DNA of 57,292 bases. It comes from CAZICM01 sp964537685. Lineage in GTDB: Bacteria > Myxococcota_A > Polyangia > Polyangiales > Polyangiaceae. The notes beneath the pieces were generated by a model. The model was not told the origin of the DNA. It saw nothing but the letters and a program-made list of their open reading frames with translations, and did no database searches. The stretch is from assembly GCA_964537685.1 (NCBI GenBank), contig CAZICM010000059.1:1-57292 (forward strand). The letters run 5' to 3'. This document shows, in pieces, positions 42,054 to 52,700 of this stretch (position 1 is its first letter; each line of letters opens with the position of its first letter). Made by a program: the position numbers and the translations under genes.

Positions 42054-42842
42054 ATGCGGGCATATCCATACCGAGGCGCCGTATTTTCGGCGATATTTTT
42101 TTTCATGGCCGGGCTGTGTGGCTGCCCAAATCCGAATTTATACAGCACGCCGAGGACGGTTTCGCCTGGACGCTTTGCGCATACGGTCGCGCTCGAGGGC
42201 TTTGGCTATTCGGGGGATAAGCAAATCGCCGACGATCCCAATACTTCCGCGAATGAAGCGAGGACGGTGAAAAGCACAGGGTATTTGCCGAGCCTGCCCT
42301 CTTATTTATTCCGTTATGGACTGCTGGATAGTGTCGATATTGGCCTGCATTTGCATAATGTTTCGTCGCTCGGGTTTGACATAAAGTGGAATCCTTTGCG
42401 CGGTGTGTTCGATTTGGCGGTGGACCCGGCGTTTCAATACTTTACAATTGCTGGCACAACCAATGAAAAACAAAATATTATGGGGCATGTTTTTTATTTT
42501 CATGCGCCTGTTTTATTGGGGATCAATCCGAGCGAATGGTTTTCAATCGTGCTCACGCCCGGGATAAGTTATGGGCTGAAGGCGGGGCAGTTGGTTGGGG
42601 AGGACACGGCGTCGACGACGCTTGGAGCGATGTTTAGGGGAGGGCTGGGATTTCAATTCCGCATCTGGGAGAACTTCGCGGTGCATCCCGAAGTGTCGGT
42701 GCTCAAATCGCTGGAAGGCCCGGCGCTGTCGTTTAGCACGGGCATTGGATTTCATTTCGGATCGATTCCCGGCTTTGAGGACCGAGCCCCGCCAAAGCCT
42801 GCGCCCCGGCCCGAAGCGAATGAAACCGATAAGAAGCGTTAA
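42054..42842 (+). CDS. Outer-membrane-type lipoprotein, beta-barrel-like
   Basis: 262 residues from ATG 42054; ATG 42006 is possible and gives a longer n-region. The signal peptide ends MAGLCGC (lipobox). The mature protein is rich in alternating strands with aromatic ends (SYLFRYGLLDSVDIGLHLH, FSIVLTPGISYGLKAGQ, GLGFQFRIWENFAVHPEVS) like small outer membrane barrels. A short basic/Pro tail (PKPAPRPE) ends it. Function unknown. Its TAA stop interlocks with that of the next, convergent small gene. Confidence 0.7.
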   Translation: MRAYPYRGAVFSAIFFFMAGLCGCPNPNLYSTPRTVSPGRFAHTVALEGFGYSGDKQIADDPNTSANEARTVKSTGYLPSLPSYLFRYGLLDSVDIGLHLHNVSSLGFDIKWNPLRGVFDLAVDPAFQYFTIAGTTNEKQNIMGHVFYFHAPVLLGINPSEWFSIVLTPGISYGLKAGQLVGEDTASTTLGAMFRGGLGFQFRIWENFAVHPEVSVLKSLEGPALSFSTGIGFHFGSIPGFEDRAPPKPAPRPEANETDKKR

Positions 42843-43012
42843 TTCCCGTTCTTGGGCACCTTGGAGATGACCGCCGCAATCACGAGTCCAATCGGTCCGG
42901 CGATCGCGCAGAATGTAAACCAAAAACATCCGCCGCGGCCCTTGGTCGTGGCTATCCATGCACCGATAATTCCGCACAAAACCCACGCGGGTATGCCTAG
43001 TTTTAAATCCAT
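42839..43012 (-). CDS. Small membrane protein with two TM segments
   Basis: 57 residues from ATG 43012 (an ATG at 43036 would add 8). Two hydrophobic segments, IPAWVLCGIIGAWIATT and FTFCAIAGPIGLVIAAVI, are joined by KGRGGCFWF; this pattern (GRGG, then GPIG and a hydrophobic helix) is common to many small bacterial membrane proteins of unknown function. No clear Shine-Dalgarno. The stop interlocks with the upstream lipoprotein gene in TTAA 42839-42842. Confidence 0.6.
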   Translation of the reverse strand: MDLKLGIPAWVLCGIIGAWIATTKGRGGCFWFTFCAIAGPIGLVIAAVISKVPKNGN

Positions 43013-43098
43013 AAGCGGCGACTTTAACACATTCACGGCAACAATTGCTCTTTGCGCCTATCAATCGCCAAAAACCTTGACTAAGCTGCCGCCCCACC

Positions 43099-44370
43099 TT
43101 GGACACCGATATCTACGCACATAATCCTCAAGCGCCAACGCAAGAACTGCCTTCGCGCTATGGTCCGCCCGAAGAGGGCGCCACAATCCTTTGTCTTTCT
43201 AGCTATTTTAAAGGCAATCCCTTTATCGAAGAGTGCAAAAAAGAAGGCTGGCGCGTCATCTTGCTCACCGTCGAGACGCTGCTGAAAAAGCCTTGGGCAC
43301 GCGAAAGCATTGATGAAGTATTCGCTGTTCCTTCGCTCTTCGATCGGAGGGTGGTCGTCAATTGTGTGAGTTATTTGGCGCGTACACGCGATATCCGGCG
43401 AATTTGCGCGCTGGACGATTACGATGTGGAGATGGCCGCGCATTTGCGGGAACACCTGCGGGTGCCGGGAATGGGCGAGACGACTGCCCGGTATTTCAGG
43501 GATAAATTGGCCATGCGCGCGCGGGCGAGGGATCGATCGATTCGCGTGCCTGAATTTGTGCATGTGCTGAATTACGATCGGATCCGGCGCTTTTTAAGGG
43601 AAGTGCCGCCGCCGTGGCTGCTCAAGCCGCGTTCAGAAGCCTCATCCGTTGGAATTCGGAAGCTGTTCAATGAAGCGGATGTGTGGTCGGCCATCGAAGG
43701 TTTGGGCGATGCGCAGGCGACCTATCTGATTGAGCGGATGGTGCCTGGAAATGTGCTGCATGTGGATACGATCGTGTCGGATCGCAAAGTCGTGTTCGCC
43801 GAGGTGCATCAGTACCGGAAGCCTATTTTAGAGGTGGTGAGCCAAGGCGGTATTTTCGCGACGCGCACGGTGGTCCGGGATTCGGATTTGGCGAAGCGCA
43901 CGCATGAGCTCAATGCAAAAGTGGTCGAGCATTTGGGGCTGGTGCGCGGTGTGATGCATACCGAGTTTATTTTGGGAAGCGAGGATTCGGAGCTTTATTT
44001 CCTGGAATCGGCGGCGCGGGTGGGGGGCGCGCATATCGCGGATTTGGTCGAGGCTTCGACGGGTGTGAATCTATGGCGCGAGTGGGCGAAGATTGAGCTG
44101 AGCCAGGGTGAAGTCAGCTATGAGCCGCCCAAGCAAGGGTATTCCTACGGCGGTTTGATTATCTCGCTGACCCGCCAGGAAACGCCGGATACATCGGCTT
44201 ATAGCGATCCGGAAATCGCCTGGCGCATGAACGATAATCCCTATCATATGGGGCTTGTCGTGCGTTCAGACTCTTATGAGCGGATTGAAGAGCTGCTGAC
44301 CAATTATGAAGGGCGGGTGGCTCAGGATTTTCTTGCGACTATGCCCGCGCCAAAGGCCGCAACCCATTAA
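43099..44370 (+). CDS. ATP-grasp domain enzyme
   Basis: 423 residues. The frame is closed by a stop at 43078-43080, and the only good start is TTG 43099; the family-like sequence begins at about residue 28. N-terminal Rossmann-like region (ILCLSSYFKGNPFIEECKK), then ATP-grasp features: LLKPRSEASSVGIRKL (ATP-binding Lys/Ser-rich loop), YLIERMVPGNVLHVDTIV, MHTEFILG and FLESAARVGGAHIADLVE (metal-binding Glu and Asn/Arg-type loop). ATP-grasp enzymes form acyl-phosphates and join carboxylates to amines or thiols. The substrate cannot be deduced. It ends interlocked with the convergent M17 gene. Confidence 0.85.
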   Translation: MDTDIYAHNPQAPTQELPSRYGPPEEGATILCLSSYFKGNPFIEECKKEGWRVILLTVETLLKKPWARESIDEVFAVPSLFDRRVVVNCVSYLARTRDIRRICALDDYDVEMAAHLREHLRVPGMGETTARYFRDKLAMRARARDRSIRVPEFVHVLNYDRIRRFLREVPPPWLLKPRSEASSVGIRKLFNEADVWSAIEGLGDAQATYLIERMVPGNVLHVDTIVSDRKVVFAEVHQYRKPILEVVSQGGIFATRTVVRDSDLAKRTHELNAKVVEHLGLVRGVMHTEFILGSEDSELYFLESAARVGGAHIADLVEASTGVNLWREWAKIELSQGEVSYEPPKQGYSYGGLIISLTRQETPDTSAYSDPEIAWRMNDNPYHMGLVVRSDSYERIEELLTNYEGRVAQDFLATMPAPKAATH

Positions 44371-45935
44371 AGGTTCATGATGTAGTCGGCCAGCGTCGCG
44401 ATGGGAACGGCTGTGGGGCGGCCGTTTTGCCAATCGGGCGGATCGTACGCGGCTCCTCCGATGTCGAGATGTACAAAGGGTATGGGGCTGCGTCTTAAAC
44501 CCGATGCAATATCCAAGAATGCAAAGGGAAATTGATGACCGCGGGGGGTGCTGACGCTGGCCAGCCGGTTGGAGGAAATCACGTCTTCGGCGCACGAGCG
44601 GGCGGCGACAAAGGCATAATCCTCGCGGCGCGGGCGCGATAACTCCACGGGTTCGCCCCATAGCTCGCCTAGGGTGTCGAGCCTTTCGAGAACGCCTGCT
44701 ATGCGCGCCGGACCGTTGCCGATCGCTCCCGTGTAGGGTCCGTAGGCGCGATAGACATGGCCGGTGAGGGTCGCGATGGAGAAGATGGATGGGCTGGGGG
44801 CGCCTTGAACCATTTCTTTCGCGTGGGCAAGCAAATCGGCCAATAACAGCCTTCCTTCCGCATCGGTATTGCCAATGCGGACGCGGACGCCTGCCCGGCT
44901 GGGGATGATTTCATCGCTGACATAGGCTTCTTCGCCGATGCTGTTGCGCACTAGGCCAAGCAATCCGATGACCCGAACATTGGGCGGTTTGAGAATCGAT
45001 AGCGTGCGCAAAAGACCGGCCACCGCGGCCGCGCCGCCTTTATCGCGGGACATGCCTGCCATGGCGCCGTCGGTTTTTAGATCGGCGCCGCCTGTGTCGT
45101 AGGTGACGCCTTTTCCAACCAAAACAACCGTCGATTTTACAGGGCCTGCAGGGATGTATTCGAGCGCTGCAACACAAGGATGATGGCGGGGAACATTCAT
45201 CGAGGCGCGCGCAACGGCCGCGGCAAGCGGGTAGTGCTCGGCGAGATTTTTGTCGATGGTCACGGAGACGCCGCACGATGCAAAAGCTTGTTCGCATAGT
45301 TCGGCGATGCGCAGCGGTGCCATTCTTTCAGGTTCGGTTCCCGCGATATCGCGGGATAGGGCGCGGCCCGCTTCGACAGCGGAGAGATAGGCGCCCCGAT
45401 CGGGGAGGAGATCGATGACGCCGATGGCATCCGCGGGACGGGGCGCTTTGCCTGCCTCACGCGCTTCCAAGGGTGCCCATTGGCTTGCGAGCGCGCCGAG
45501 AGCCGCCACATCGCGCGCATAGGCAAAGCGTTCGTGTTCGGGCACGTTGATCCATAGAAGCGGCTTTTTGGAGCCCGCATCCACCGCCCGGCCAACGCCC
45601 GCGGCCGCGGCCTCAAGCACGGAACGGACATCGTCGGTATCGTCCCGGAGGGCCGCCATGGGCACGACAACGAGCCGGCCTCCTGGCGCTTCTGGAGCCG
45701 GTACGACGGCGGGCTGCGCTTTACCTCGCGCAAGCTGGGCATCGGCTTGAATCAAAGCCTCAAGCGCCCCTGAAAAACGCTCGCCGAGCAGGTTTTTTTC
45801 AGAAAAGCGGGGAGCCGGAGCCACGGCGACGAGAGCATCAAAACCGTCGGCCCGGAGCTCGTCCCATGAACGTTGGCCGGACACTGCCTGAAGGATGGGA
45901 GACGCAACCATACGGCCAGCCATGATGCCGATCAT
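44367..45935 (-). CDS. M17 leucyl aminopeptidase family protein
   Basis: 522 residues from ATG 45935; ATG 45911 and a TTG at 45974 are alternatives. The C-terminal half has the M17 di-metal hallmarks: VLVGKGVTYDTGGADLKTD, MSRDKGGAAAVAG, GLVRNSIGEEAY, and the signature NTDAEGRLLLADLL. The N-terminal half is the usual variable domain. M17 enzymes release N-terminal residues, often Leu, and typically form hexamers in the cytoplasm. GADLKTDGAMAGM retains the active-site Lys. The stop TAA interlocks with that of the ATP-grasp gene. Confidence 0.93.
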   Translation of the reverse strand: MIGIMAGRMVASPILQAVSGQRSWDELRADGFDALVAVAPAPRFSEKNLLGERFSGALEALIQADAQLARGKAQPAVVPAPEAPGGRLVVVPMAALRDDTDDVRSVLEAAAAGVGRAVDAGSKKPLLWINVPEHERFAYARDVAALGALASQWAPLEAREAGKAPRPADAIGVIDLLPDRGAYLSAVEAGRALSRDIAGTEPERMAPLRIAELCEQAFASCGVSVTIDKNLAEHYPLAAAVARASMNVPRHHPCVAALEYIPAGPVKSTVVLVGKGVTYDTGGADLKTDGAMAGMSRDKGGAAAVAGLLRTLSILKPPNVRVIGLLGLVRNSIGEEAYVSDEIIPSRAGVRVRIGNTDAEGRLLLADLLAHAKEMVQGAPSPSIFSIATLTGHVYRAYGPYTGAIGNGPARIAGVLERLDTLGELWGEPVELSRPRREDYAFVAARSCAEDVISSNRLASVSTPRGHQFPFAFLDIASGLRRSPIPFVHLDIGGAAYDPPDWQNGRPTAVPIATLADYIMNL

Positions 45936-46075
45936 GTGTTCAGCGCGAAATAAAGAAGCGCGATGCCTGTTCAATCTCCATGTGTTTTTCCCCCAAACGC
46001 GCCGCTCTTATGCGAAACGTTGTTCCCTAAAAGACGCGGAGCTTAGGGCTTGCGCGTCCTTCAACTCTTCGCGCC

Positions 46076-49000
46076 ATGAACATGCGCGCCGACTACTTAA
46101 GCGGACTGCTCGACCTGGCTACCTATCCGGATAGGCAGGCGAGGCGTGCTGCATTTCGCCAAAGCATGGCCGCTCTTTCTCTTGCGGCTTCTTCGATCGA
46201 TGGGCCGAGCCCGCTCGATGGCATTCATCCTGAAGCGCTAAAAAAGAGCATTCGCTTCGCTTTGTCCGATGGGCTCTTCGACGATTTGAGCTGGCTCGCT
46301 CCGGCGGCGGCGACGGTGGGGCTCTATGAAATTGCGGCGGCCCTGCCTCTTGGGCCGGAGCGCCGGGATTTTGGGCGGCGGGTGCTGGCTCAGTTGTATG
46401 CGGGCAATGCGGCGACTTTTGTGGCCGTGGCAACGCGCATGGCGGCTGGTTCGGCGAGAGGCTTATCGGCGGCGGGAATCCGGGCGCGCGTGGCCATTTG
46501 CATGGCGCTTCCAAGCTCGGCGCATGTGGCTTCGGATGCGCTCGCGCTCGCGCTGGCATCGAGGCGCGAACTTGCGCGCGATTGGTTTGGCAATCCGTCG
46601 ACGGCGTCTCTTCCCGAGCGAAGGCTGGCCAGCCGTATGCTCGAACGCGCGGCGAGAGCGGCGGTGCGCCGCGCCATGCAAGGTGATGACAATGCGCTGC
46701 GGCTCTTCCGGAACACCATCGCCTCTCTGACGAACAAGCGAAAAAGTCTTCCGCCCGGGATTGGCCCCGATCCGATTTCAAGCGTCTTTCCAAAGCTTTT
46801 AGGCGATCGCGAGACCCTGGTGTGGAGACACGCGGCGGCGGCCCGGGGCTTGCTCGCGGGATTGTCATCGGAGCTGTCCTACGAGATCACCCAGCAGCTC
46901 GGCACAAACTTGTCGCCCACGGAATGGAGGCGCGCGGCCACTTCTCTCGTGGCCAGCATTGCGATCGATCCAGAGCGCTCGCTTCAGCGTTCGCTGGATC
47001 TTATACGGGGGCCGCTGTTGATCCGCGATCCGGCGATTGCGACGGCGATGGTGTGGGGCCTGCGGTGCGCGGCCGAAATCGAACCCGAGGCTTCGGAGCA
47101 ATTGCTCGATGTCATCGCCGAGACTGCCCCTGTTCCCGTCGCGGAAAGTGTCGCGGAGCTTCGTTATGAACTCGGCTCTTTTGGCGCGCGCGCGGCGGAA
47201 CACTGCAAAAAAGCCTTGAGCGCGCTGCTTTCGGCACCCGAGCCCGATGAAGGCTTGACGGCCCTGGCCCGTTCGATTTTGCGCGACCTTTCGAGCGACA
47301 GCGGTGAAGGCTCGGAACTGTGGTCGGCCGTTCGCAAAGCCCTGCTCGCCTTCGTGGAAGACGATTCGCCGACGGCTTATGCGCATGCTCAAAGCGCGCT
47401 GTCTCTCGCCGCAGAAACGATTCACGCGCTCGAGGCGCTGGACGTGAGCGATAACCCCCGCGCCCAAAGCAGCATGAGCCGCCGCGCCGCCGCTTCTCTT
47501 CTGCGCGAGATCGATACACATCTGCTTGAGAATGGTTTGCTTCAAAATCTTCTGCTTCTCGATCGCCCGCCCAGCGAAGACACGGCCGGTGTGCCCGCTC
47601 TCGACGATTTGTACGAACGCCTCACAGGCTGGCTGATCCGAAGCGAAGCGAGTGCCCAGCCCCGGGGAGGCCCGCCTCCGCATGTCACGTTTCATCAGCG
47701 CAAACTCAGGGCGCTGCTTCATCTTATCGACTGCTCAAGTACCGATTTCGGAGACGATTCCGAACGGCGAACCCGTGTCCGGAGCCGCTTTACATCGGCT
47801 TCGAGCGTGCTCGTCGCCCGTTTGATCAATGAACCTAAAGGCCCTCTCCGAAGAGCCATCACCGCCACCGTCGCCCGAGCCCTCGATGCGCTGGTCCGCG
47901 ACGCCGCGGCGGATGCAGCCGATATCCTTCTGTTTTCAGGCATGCATTTAGGCTCCGCCGACGATCTCGATGTTCTCGCCGAAGCCAGCATGCATCCCGA
48001 TGTCACACAACTCGTGCAGGCGTACGCGCGCTTCGTCCGCAAGCTCGATCACAAGCCCTCCGGCAACGATCCTGCGCGCATCGCCGAACATGGCATCGAC
48101 AGCTTAAAAACCCTTATCGCAGAGCTTCCCACAGGCGCCTCTCAGCGTATCGAAGTCACCACAAGCGCGCTCTCCCGGCTGGCCAAAGCCCTGACCGGTG
48201 TTGCCTCGGCGGGCTCGCTCTCCGCCCTCGCCTCCAATGCATCAAGCGCAGCGGAAGGAGGCTCGCCTCTCACCACGCTCGACGATGCGCTGAGCCGCCT
48301 CGAAAAACTCACCACAGGCGCCAGAAGACGCTGCGGCGACGACCTTCCCGCCGAACCTTCCACCATCGCCGAATCGAGCATGCGGGGCGGCCAGGGCTCG
48401 CAGCCCCCTGAAAACCCGCTCCTTGTCGCGATCCGCAGAACCATCAACCAGCCCCCCGCCGACATCGCCGCCGAAATTGCCCTCACGCTCGACGACTACC
48501 TCCGTCAGCTCGATCGCCTGCTTCCTTCGGCTCTCGCTGGACTCATCCGAACGATTTTGACGCCCATTCTCGCGCTTCCGCTCGAACGCCCAAGCGCCCC
48601 CTTGGTTGCGGCGACCTCCGAGCAATCGCTCCCCGCATGGATGCCGCCCCGCCGCACCTTGGGCGGCTTTTATGTTCACCGCCAATTGGGCGGCGGATCG
48701 CTGGGCACCGTTTTCGTCGTGACCCGCGCCGAAGAACGTCACGATCCCCACGCCGAACGCTTTGCGCTGAAAGTCCCCGATTACGACGCCACAGCGGCCC
48801 GCAGCGTCTCCGAAGCCGACTTTCTCAAGCTCTTCCGGGAAGAAGCCGGCGCCCTGCTATCCTTGCCCGAACATTCTCATCTAGCGCGTTTTGTAACCTT
48901 CGACGCAGGAGCCAAACCGAAACCCATCCTCGTCATGGAATTGGTGGAAGGAGCGCGCTGCGATCATCTGATTTCATCGCGTGGATTAACCATCCAGAGC

Positions 49001-49525
49001 GCCATGGCCTTAATCGACGGCATCCTTTCAGGATTGGAGGCCATGCATTCGGTGGGGGTTGGCCATCTGGATATCAAACCCTCCAATGTCATCCTCCGCG
49101 CGGGCAAAGAAGCCGTGCTGGTGGATTTTGGCTTGGCCGGACGGCATATACGCCCCGGATGCGCGACAGCAGCCTATGGAGCGCCTGAAATCTGGGGAAT
49201 TGTGCCTGATGGCGTCACGGCAACACCAATGACCGCCGATATCTATGCCTTTGGATGCCTTGCCTTTGAAGTTCTCACCGCCAATATCCTCTTCGATGAA
49301 AGCAGCGATATCGCAACGGTTTCAGCGCATCTGCTCCACGACGGCCTTCCCGAACCCGTCCGAAAGCTGGCCCAAAATCCAAAACTCGAACCGCTGGGGA
49401 TGTTCTTATTCCACTGTTTACGCAATAGCCCAGCCGATAGGCCGAGCGCCGAAGAACTCCGAAGAAAGTTTAAGCCTCTGTTCGACCAGTTAAAATCGAT
49501 GGCTTGGCCTATTGAAGTACATTGA
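46076..49525 (+). CDS. Large helical protein with C-terminal Ser/Thr kinase domain
   Basis: 1149 residues. About 860 N-terminal residues are alpha-helical, Ala/Leu/Arg-rich and without signal peptide or TM segment; no family recognised, though solenoid-like repeats would fit. The kinase domain (about 862-1140) has LGGGSLGTVFVV, FALKVPDYD with the Lys, catalytic loop HLDIKPSN, DFGLAG and YGAPEIWG. The canonical HRD is HLD, so the Arg before the catalytic Asp is lost; Asp, Lys and Asn are kept and the kinase may still be active. C-terminal kinases with such a large N-terminal domain are unusual. Start ATG 46076 or 46082. Confidence 0.88.
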   Translation: MNMRADYLSGLLDLATYPDRQARRAAFRQSMAALSLAASSIDGPSPLDGIHPEALKKSIRFALSDGLFDDLSWLAPAAATVGLYEIAAALPLGPERRDFGRRVLAQLYAGNAATFVAVATRMAAGSARGLSAAGIRARVAICMALPSSAHVASDALALALASRRELARDWFGNPSTASLPERRLASRMLERAARAAVRRAMQGDDNALRLFRNTIASLTNKRKSLPPGIGPDPISSVFPKLLGDRETLVWRHAAAARGLLAGLSSELSYEITQQLGTNLSPTEWRRAATSLVASIAIDPERSLQRSLDLIRGPLLIRDPAIATAMVWGLRCAAEIEPEASEQLLDVIAETAPVPVAESVAELRYELGSFGARAAEHCKKALSALLSAPEPDEGLTALARSILRDLSSDSGEGSELWSAVRKALLAFVEDDSPTAYAHAQSALSLAAETIHALEALDVSDNPRAQSSMSRRAAASLLREIDTHLLENGLLQNLLLLDRPPSEDTAGVPALDDLYERLTGWLIRSEASAQPRGGPPPHVTFHQRKLRALLHLIDCSSTDFGDDSERRTRVRSRFTSASSVLVARLINEPKGPLRRAITATVARALDALVRDAAADAADILLFSGMHLGSADDLDVLAEASMHPDVTQLVQAYARFVRKLDHKPSGNDPARIAEHGIDSLKTLIAELPTGASQRIEVTTSALSRLAKALTGVASAGSLSALASNASSAAEGGSPLTTLDDALSRLEKLTTGARRRCGDDLPAEPSTIAESSMRGGQGSQPPENPLLVAIRRTINQPPADIAAEIALTLDDYLRQLDRLLPSALAGLIRTILTPILALPLERPSAPLVAATSEQSLPAWMPPRRTLGGFYVHRQLGGGSLGTVFVVTRAEERHDPHAERFALKVPDYDATAARSVSEADFLKLFREEAGALLSLPEHSHLARFVTFDAGAKPKPILVMELVEGARCDHLISSRGLTIQSAMALIDGILSGLEAMHSVGVGHLDIKPSNVILRAGKEAVLVDFGLAGRHIRPGCATAAYGAPEIWGIVPDGVTATPMTADIYAFGCLAFEVLTANILFDESSDIATVSAHLLHDGLPEPVRKLAQNPKLEPLGMFLFHCLRNSPADRPSAEELRRKFKPLFDQLKSMAWPIEVH

Positions 49526-49750
49526 AGCGCCTTATCTCATTTGCCCTTCATCCAAAGTAGTATTGAACACCATGTCCTCTCTGTCCCGCGCCTGATAAAG
49601 CATCCAGCCTTGTTTTTCCGGGATAGATCACCTTTCATTTCCCGAAATATTCATCTTGACGAACCAGTGACAAGCGTGTTGCAGTGCCCGCTTAAACAAG
49701 GGTTTACACCCCTTCTGGCAGGAAATGTTCATTCCTTTGGGGAGATCAAC
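49526..49750. other. Leader region before the TonB-dependent receptor
   Basis: 225 bases between the kinase stop and the TTG start of the receptor. The same frame is open through it, but there is no in-frame ATG and the encoded peptide is not signal-like, so it is probably non-coding. A TTGACG (49655-49660) is a -35-like box, but I see no matching -10. Confidence 0.4.
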
Positions 49751-52700
49751 TTGAAACGCGCACGAGCCGTCCCGTTTTTCCTCGTCGCATTGAGCTCGCT
49801 GTTGGCCCGTTCCGCTTATGGACAAGCGCCTCCAGCACCAAGCGCACCGACTGGAAGTCCTGACACCAATACACCTCCCACCGCGCCGCCCACCCCGGCG
49901 CTCTCGACGATCGCAGGCGTGGCCATCGATGCCTCAACCAAGGCACCCATGGCGGGCGTGGTCGTCACGCTGAGCTCGGCGCTGCTCACAGGCGGAGAAA
50001 AAACCGCCGTTACCGATGCCAAAGGCGCCTTCGTCTTTAAGGACTTAAGCCCGGGCGCTTATAAGCTTCACTATAAAAAAGCCTCCTTCCAACAAGTTGA
50101 CAAAGAAATCACCCTCGAGGCGGGCAAAACCTTCAATGCCGATTCCGAGCTCATTCAAGAAAAGCGAGAGGAAGCACCTCCTCCCGCTACCATGGGCTCC
50201 TCCACCATTACAGGCGTTGCGATTGATGCCGCCACCAAAAATCCCATTCCCGATGTCGTCGTCACGCTTCGATCCCCCTCGCTCCCCGGAGGCGAGCTCA
50301 TCGAAGTCACCGACGCCACCGGTGTCTATACATTCCCCAACCTAAAAGCTGGAAGCTATCAAGTCAGCTTCGAAACATCGGCCTTTAGACCCTTCTCCAA
50401 ACCGATCACCATCGGCGCCGGCAAAATCTTTAAAGGCGACGTCGAATTGCTCCCCGACGAACTCGCCGAGGAAATCGTCGTCACGGGCTCCCGTATCCCC
50501 CGGCTTCAAGTCGACACGGCCGCCCCTGTCACCACCCTCACCCGCGCCCAAATCCAAAACTCGGGCCGCGCCTCCGTCGGCGATATCATCCAAACCCTCC
50601 CCGAACAGACCGGTGGCACCAACACCCAAGTCAACAACGGCGGCGATGGCTCCACCCGCGTCGATCTTCGCGGCTTTGGCGCAAATCGCACCCTGGTCCT
50701 GCTCAATGGACGCCGCATCGTCCCTGGAGGAACCGGCGCCGATGCCACCGTCGACCTGAACACCATTCCCACCGCCGCCATCGAACGCGTCGAAGTCCTC
50801 AAAGACGGCGCATCCGCTGTCTATGGTTCCGATGCCATCTCGGGCGTCGTCAATATCATCACCCGAACCGACTACGACGCCACCGAAATGTCAGGCTTTA
50901 CCGGCATCTCCCAGCGGGGCGACGGCCGGGTCTTTGATGTATCCTTTACCACGGGCAAATACACCGATCGCATCTCCGTGCTCTTTTCCGCGGGCTATTT
51001 TACCACCTCCCCTGTGTGGGCGGGCGATAGGGACTATAGCAAATACGACTATGGCATAGCGGGTTATGACTGGGCCGCCGCGCGCAAAGGCACCGGCGGA
51101 AGCTCCGCCACCCCCAATGGCCGCTTTGCCAAGCCCAGCGGCATGGGCAATGCCGCCTGGGAATCCTTAATCGCTCAATACCCCAACGCAAGAAACTTTA
51201 CCATTGGCGCCGATGGCCAATGGCGGCCTTTTAATACCGCGGGCGTCACCGACGCGGGCGGCGATTTTTATAATTACCAGCCCCAAAATTACTTGGTCAC
51301 GCCCCAGAGCCGCCTTAGCATGTTCTCCACCGGCTCGTTTAAACTGATGGGCAGCGTCTACGGCTACTACGAAGCCATGTACACCCATCGCGAATCCGAG
51401 CAAAAACTCGCCCCCGAACCGCTCTTTACAGATCAAGAAGGACTCGTCGTCTCCTCCCAGAGCATGTACAATCCCTGGGGCGTCGACTTCACCACCGTCC
51501 GCAGGCGCTTGGTGGAATTCAGCAACCGCACCTACAACCAAGATCTCGACACCTTCCGCATCGTCACCGGCCTCAAGGGCAAGTTCATGCCCAACTGGAG
51601 CTGGGATCTCTCCCTCAACTATGGCCGCACCCAAGGCGTCGCCACCAAGGCCGGCCTCCTTCAGCGCAGCAAATTGGCCAATGCCCTGGGCCCAAGCTTT
51701 AGAGATGCCGATGGAGTACCCCGGTGCGGTACCGTAAATGCTCCCATCGAAGGCTGTGTGCCCGTCAATCTCTTTGGAGGCGCGGGCACCATTGACGACG
51801 CCGCCCGCGATTACCTCACTTACAAAGGCACGGCCAGGGGCTTTAACCAGCAAATTACCATTGCCGCCGCCACTGGAGCCGAACTCTTTAAGATTGGCAA
51901 CGCGCTCACCCCCATCGGTGTTGCCGCGGGCTTTGAACATCGCCGGGAAGCCGCCGCCTCCATTCAAGATCCGCTCACCGCCCAGGGAGATACCACTGGC
52001 AACAAGAGCGCCGATACCCAAGGCTCCTACAACGTCAATGAAGCCTATGTCGAGGTAAACGCCCCCATCGTCAAACGCTTTGGAAAATGGGCTGGAGAAG
52101 GCAACCTTGCCGAACTCAGCGCCGCCGCCCGCTTTGTGGACTACAGCTCCTTCGGAAGCAACTTTGCCTACAAAGCCGGTGCCCGCCTCAGCCCAATCAA
52201 AGACGCCACCATCCGCGGCACCTTTGCCACCGCCTTCCGCGCGCCCAATATCGGCGAACTGTATCTTGGCGCGGCGGACAGCTTCCCCAACGCCCAGGAC
52301 CCATGCGCCAACCGCGAACAGGGCACCCCCCTCGACGCCGCCTGCGATGCCCAAGGCGTACCCGACGACTTGGCCGATGACCGGGGGCAATTGCTGGCAC
52401 GCCAAGGTGGCAATGCCAATCTCAAGCCTGAAACGGCGACGGCCTTTACCATTGGCGCGGTCATCGAACCCCGGTGGATACCCGATCTTCAATTCACCAT
52501 CGACTACTACAACATCGAGGTCAAAGACTCGATTCAGCAAGTGGGAGCCGATGTCATCCTCGCGAGCTGCTACCCGGCCCAAGGCGGAGCTTCGTCCTAC
52601 TGCGATCGCATCGAACGCGGCTCGGACGGCTTGATCCGCCGAATTCAAGACCCTCTCTCCAACGTCGGCGGCGACAGCATCTCGGGCATCGACATGCAAG

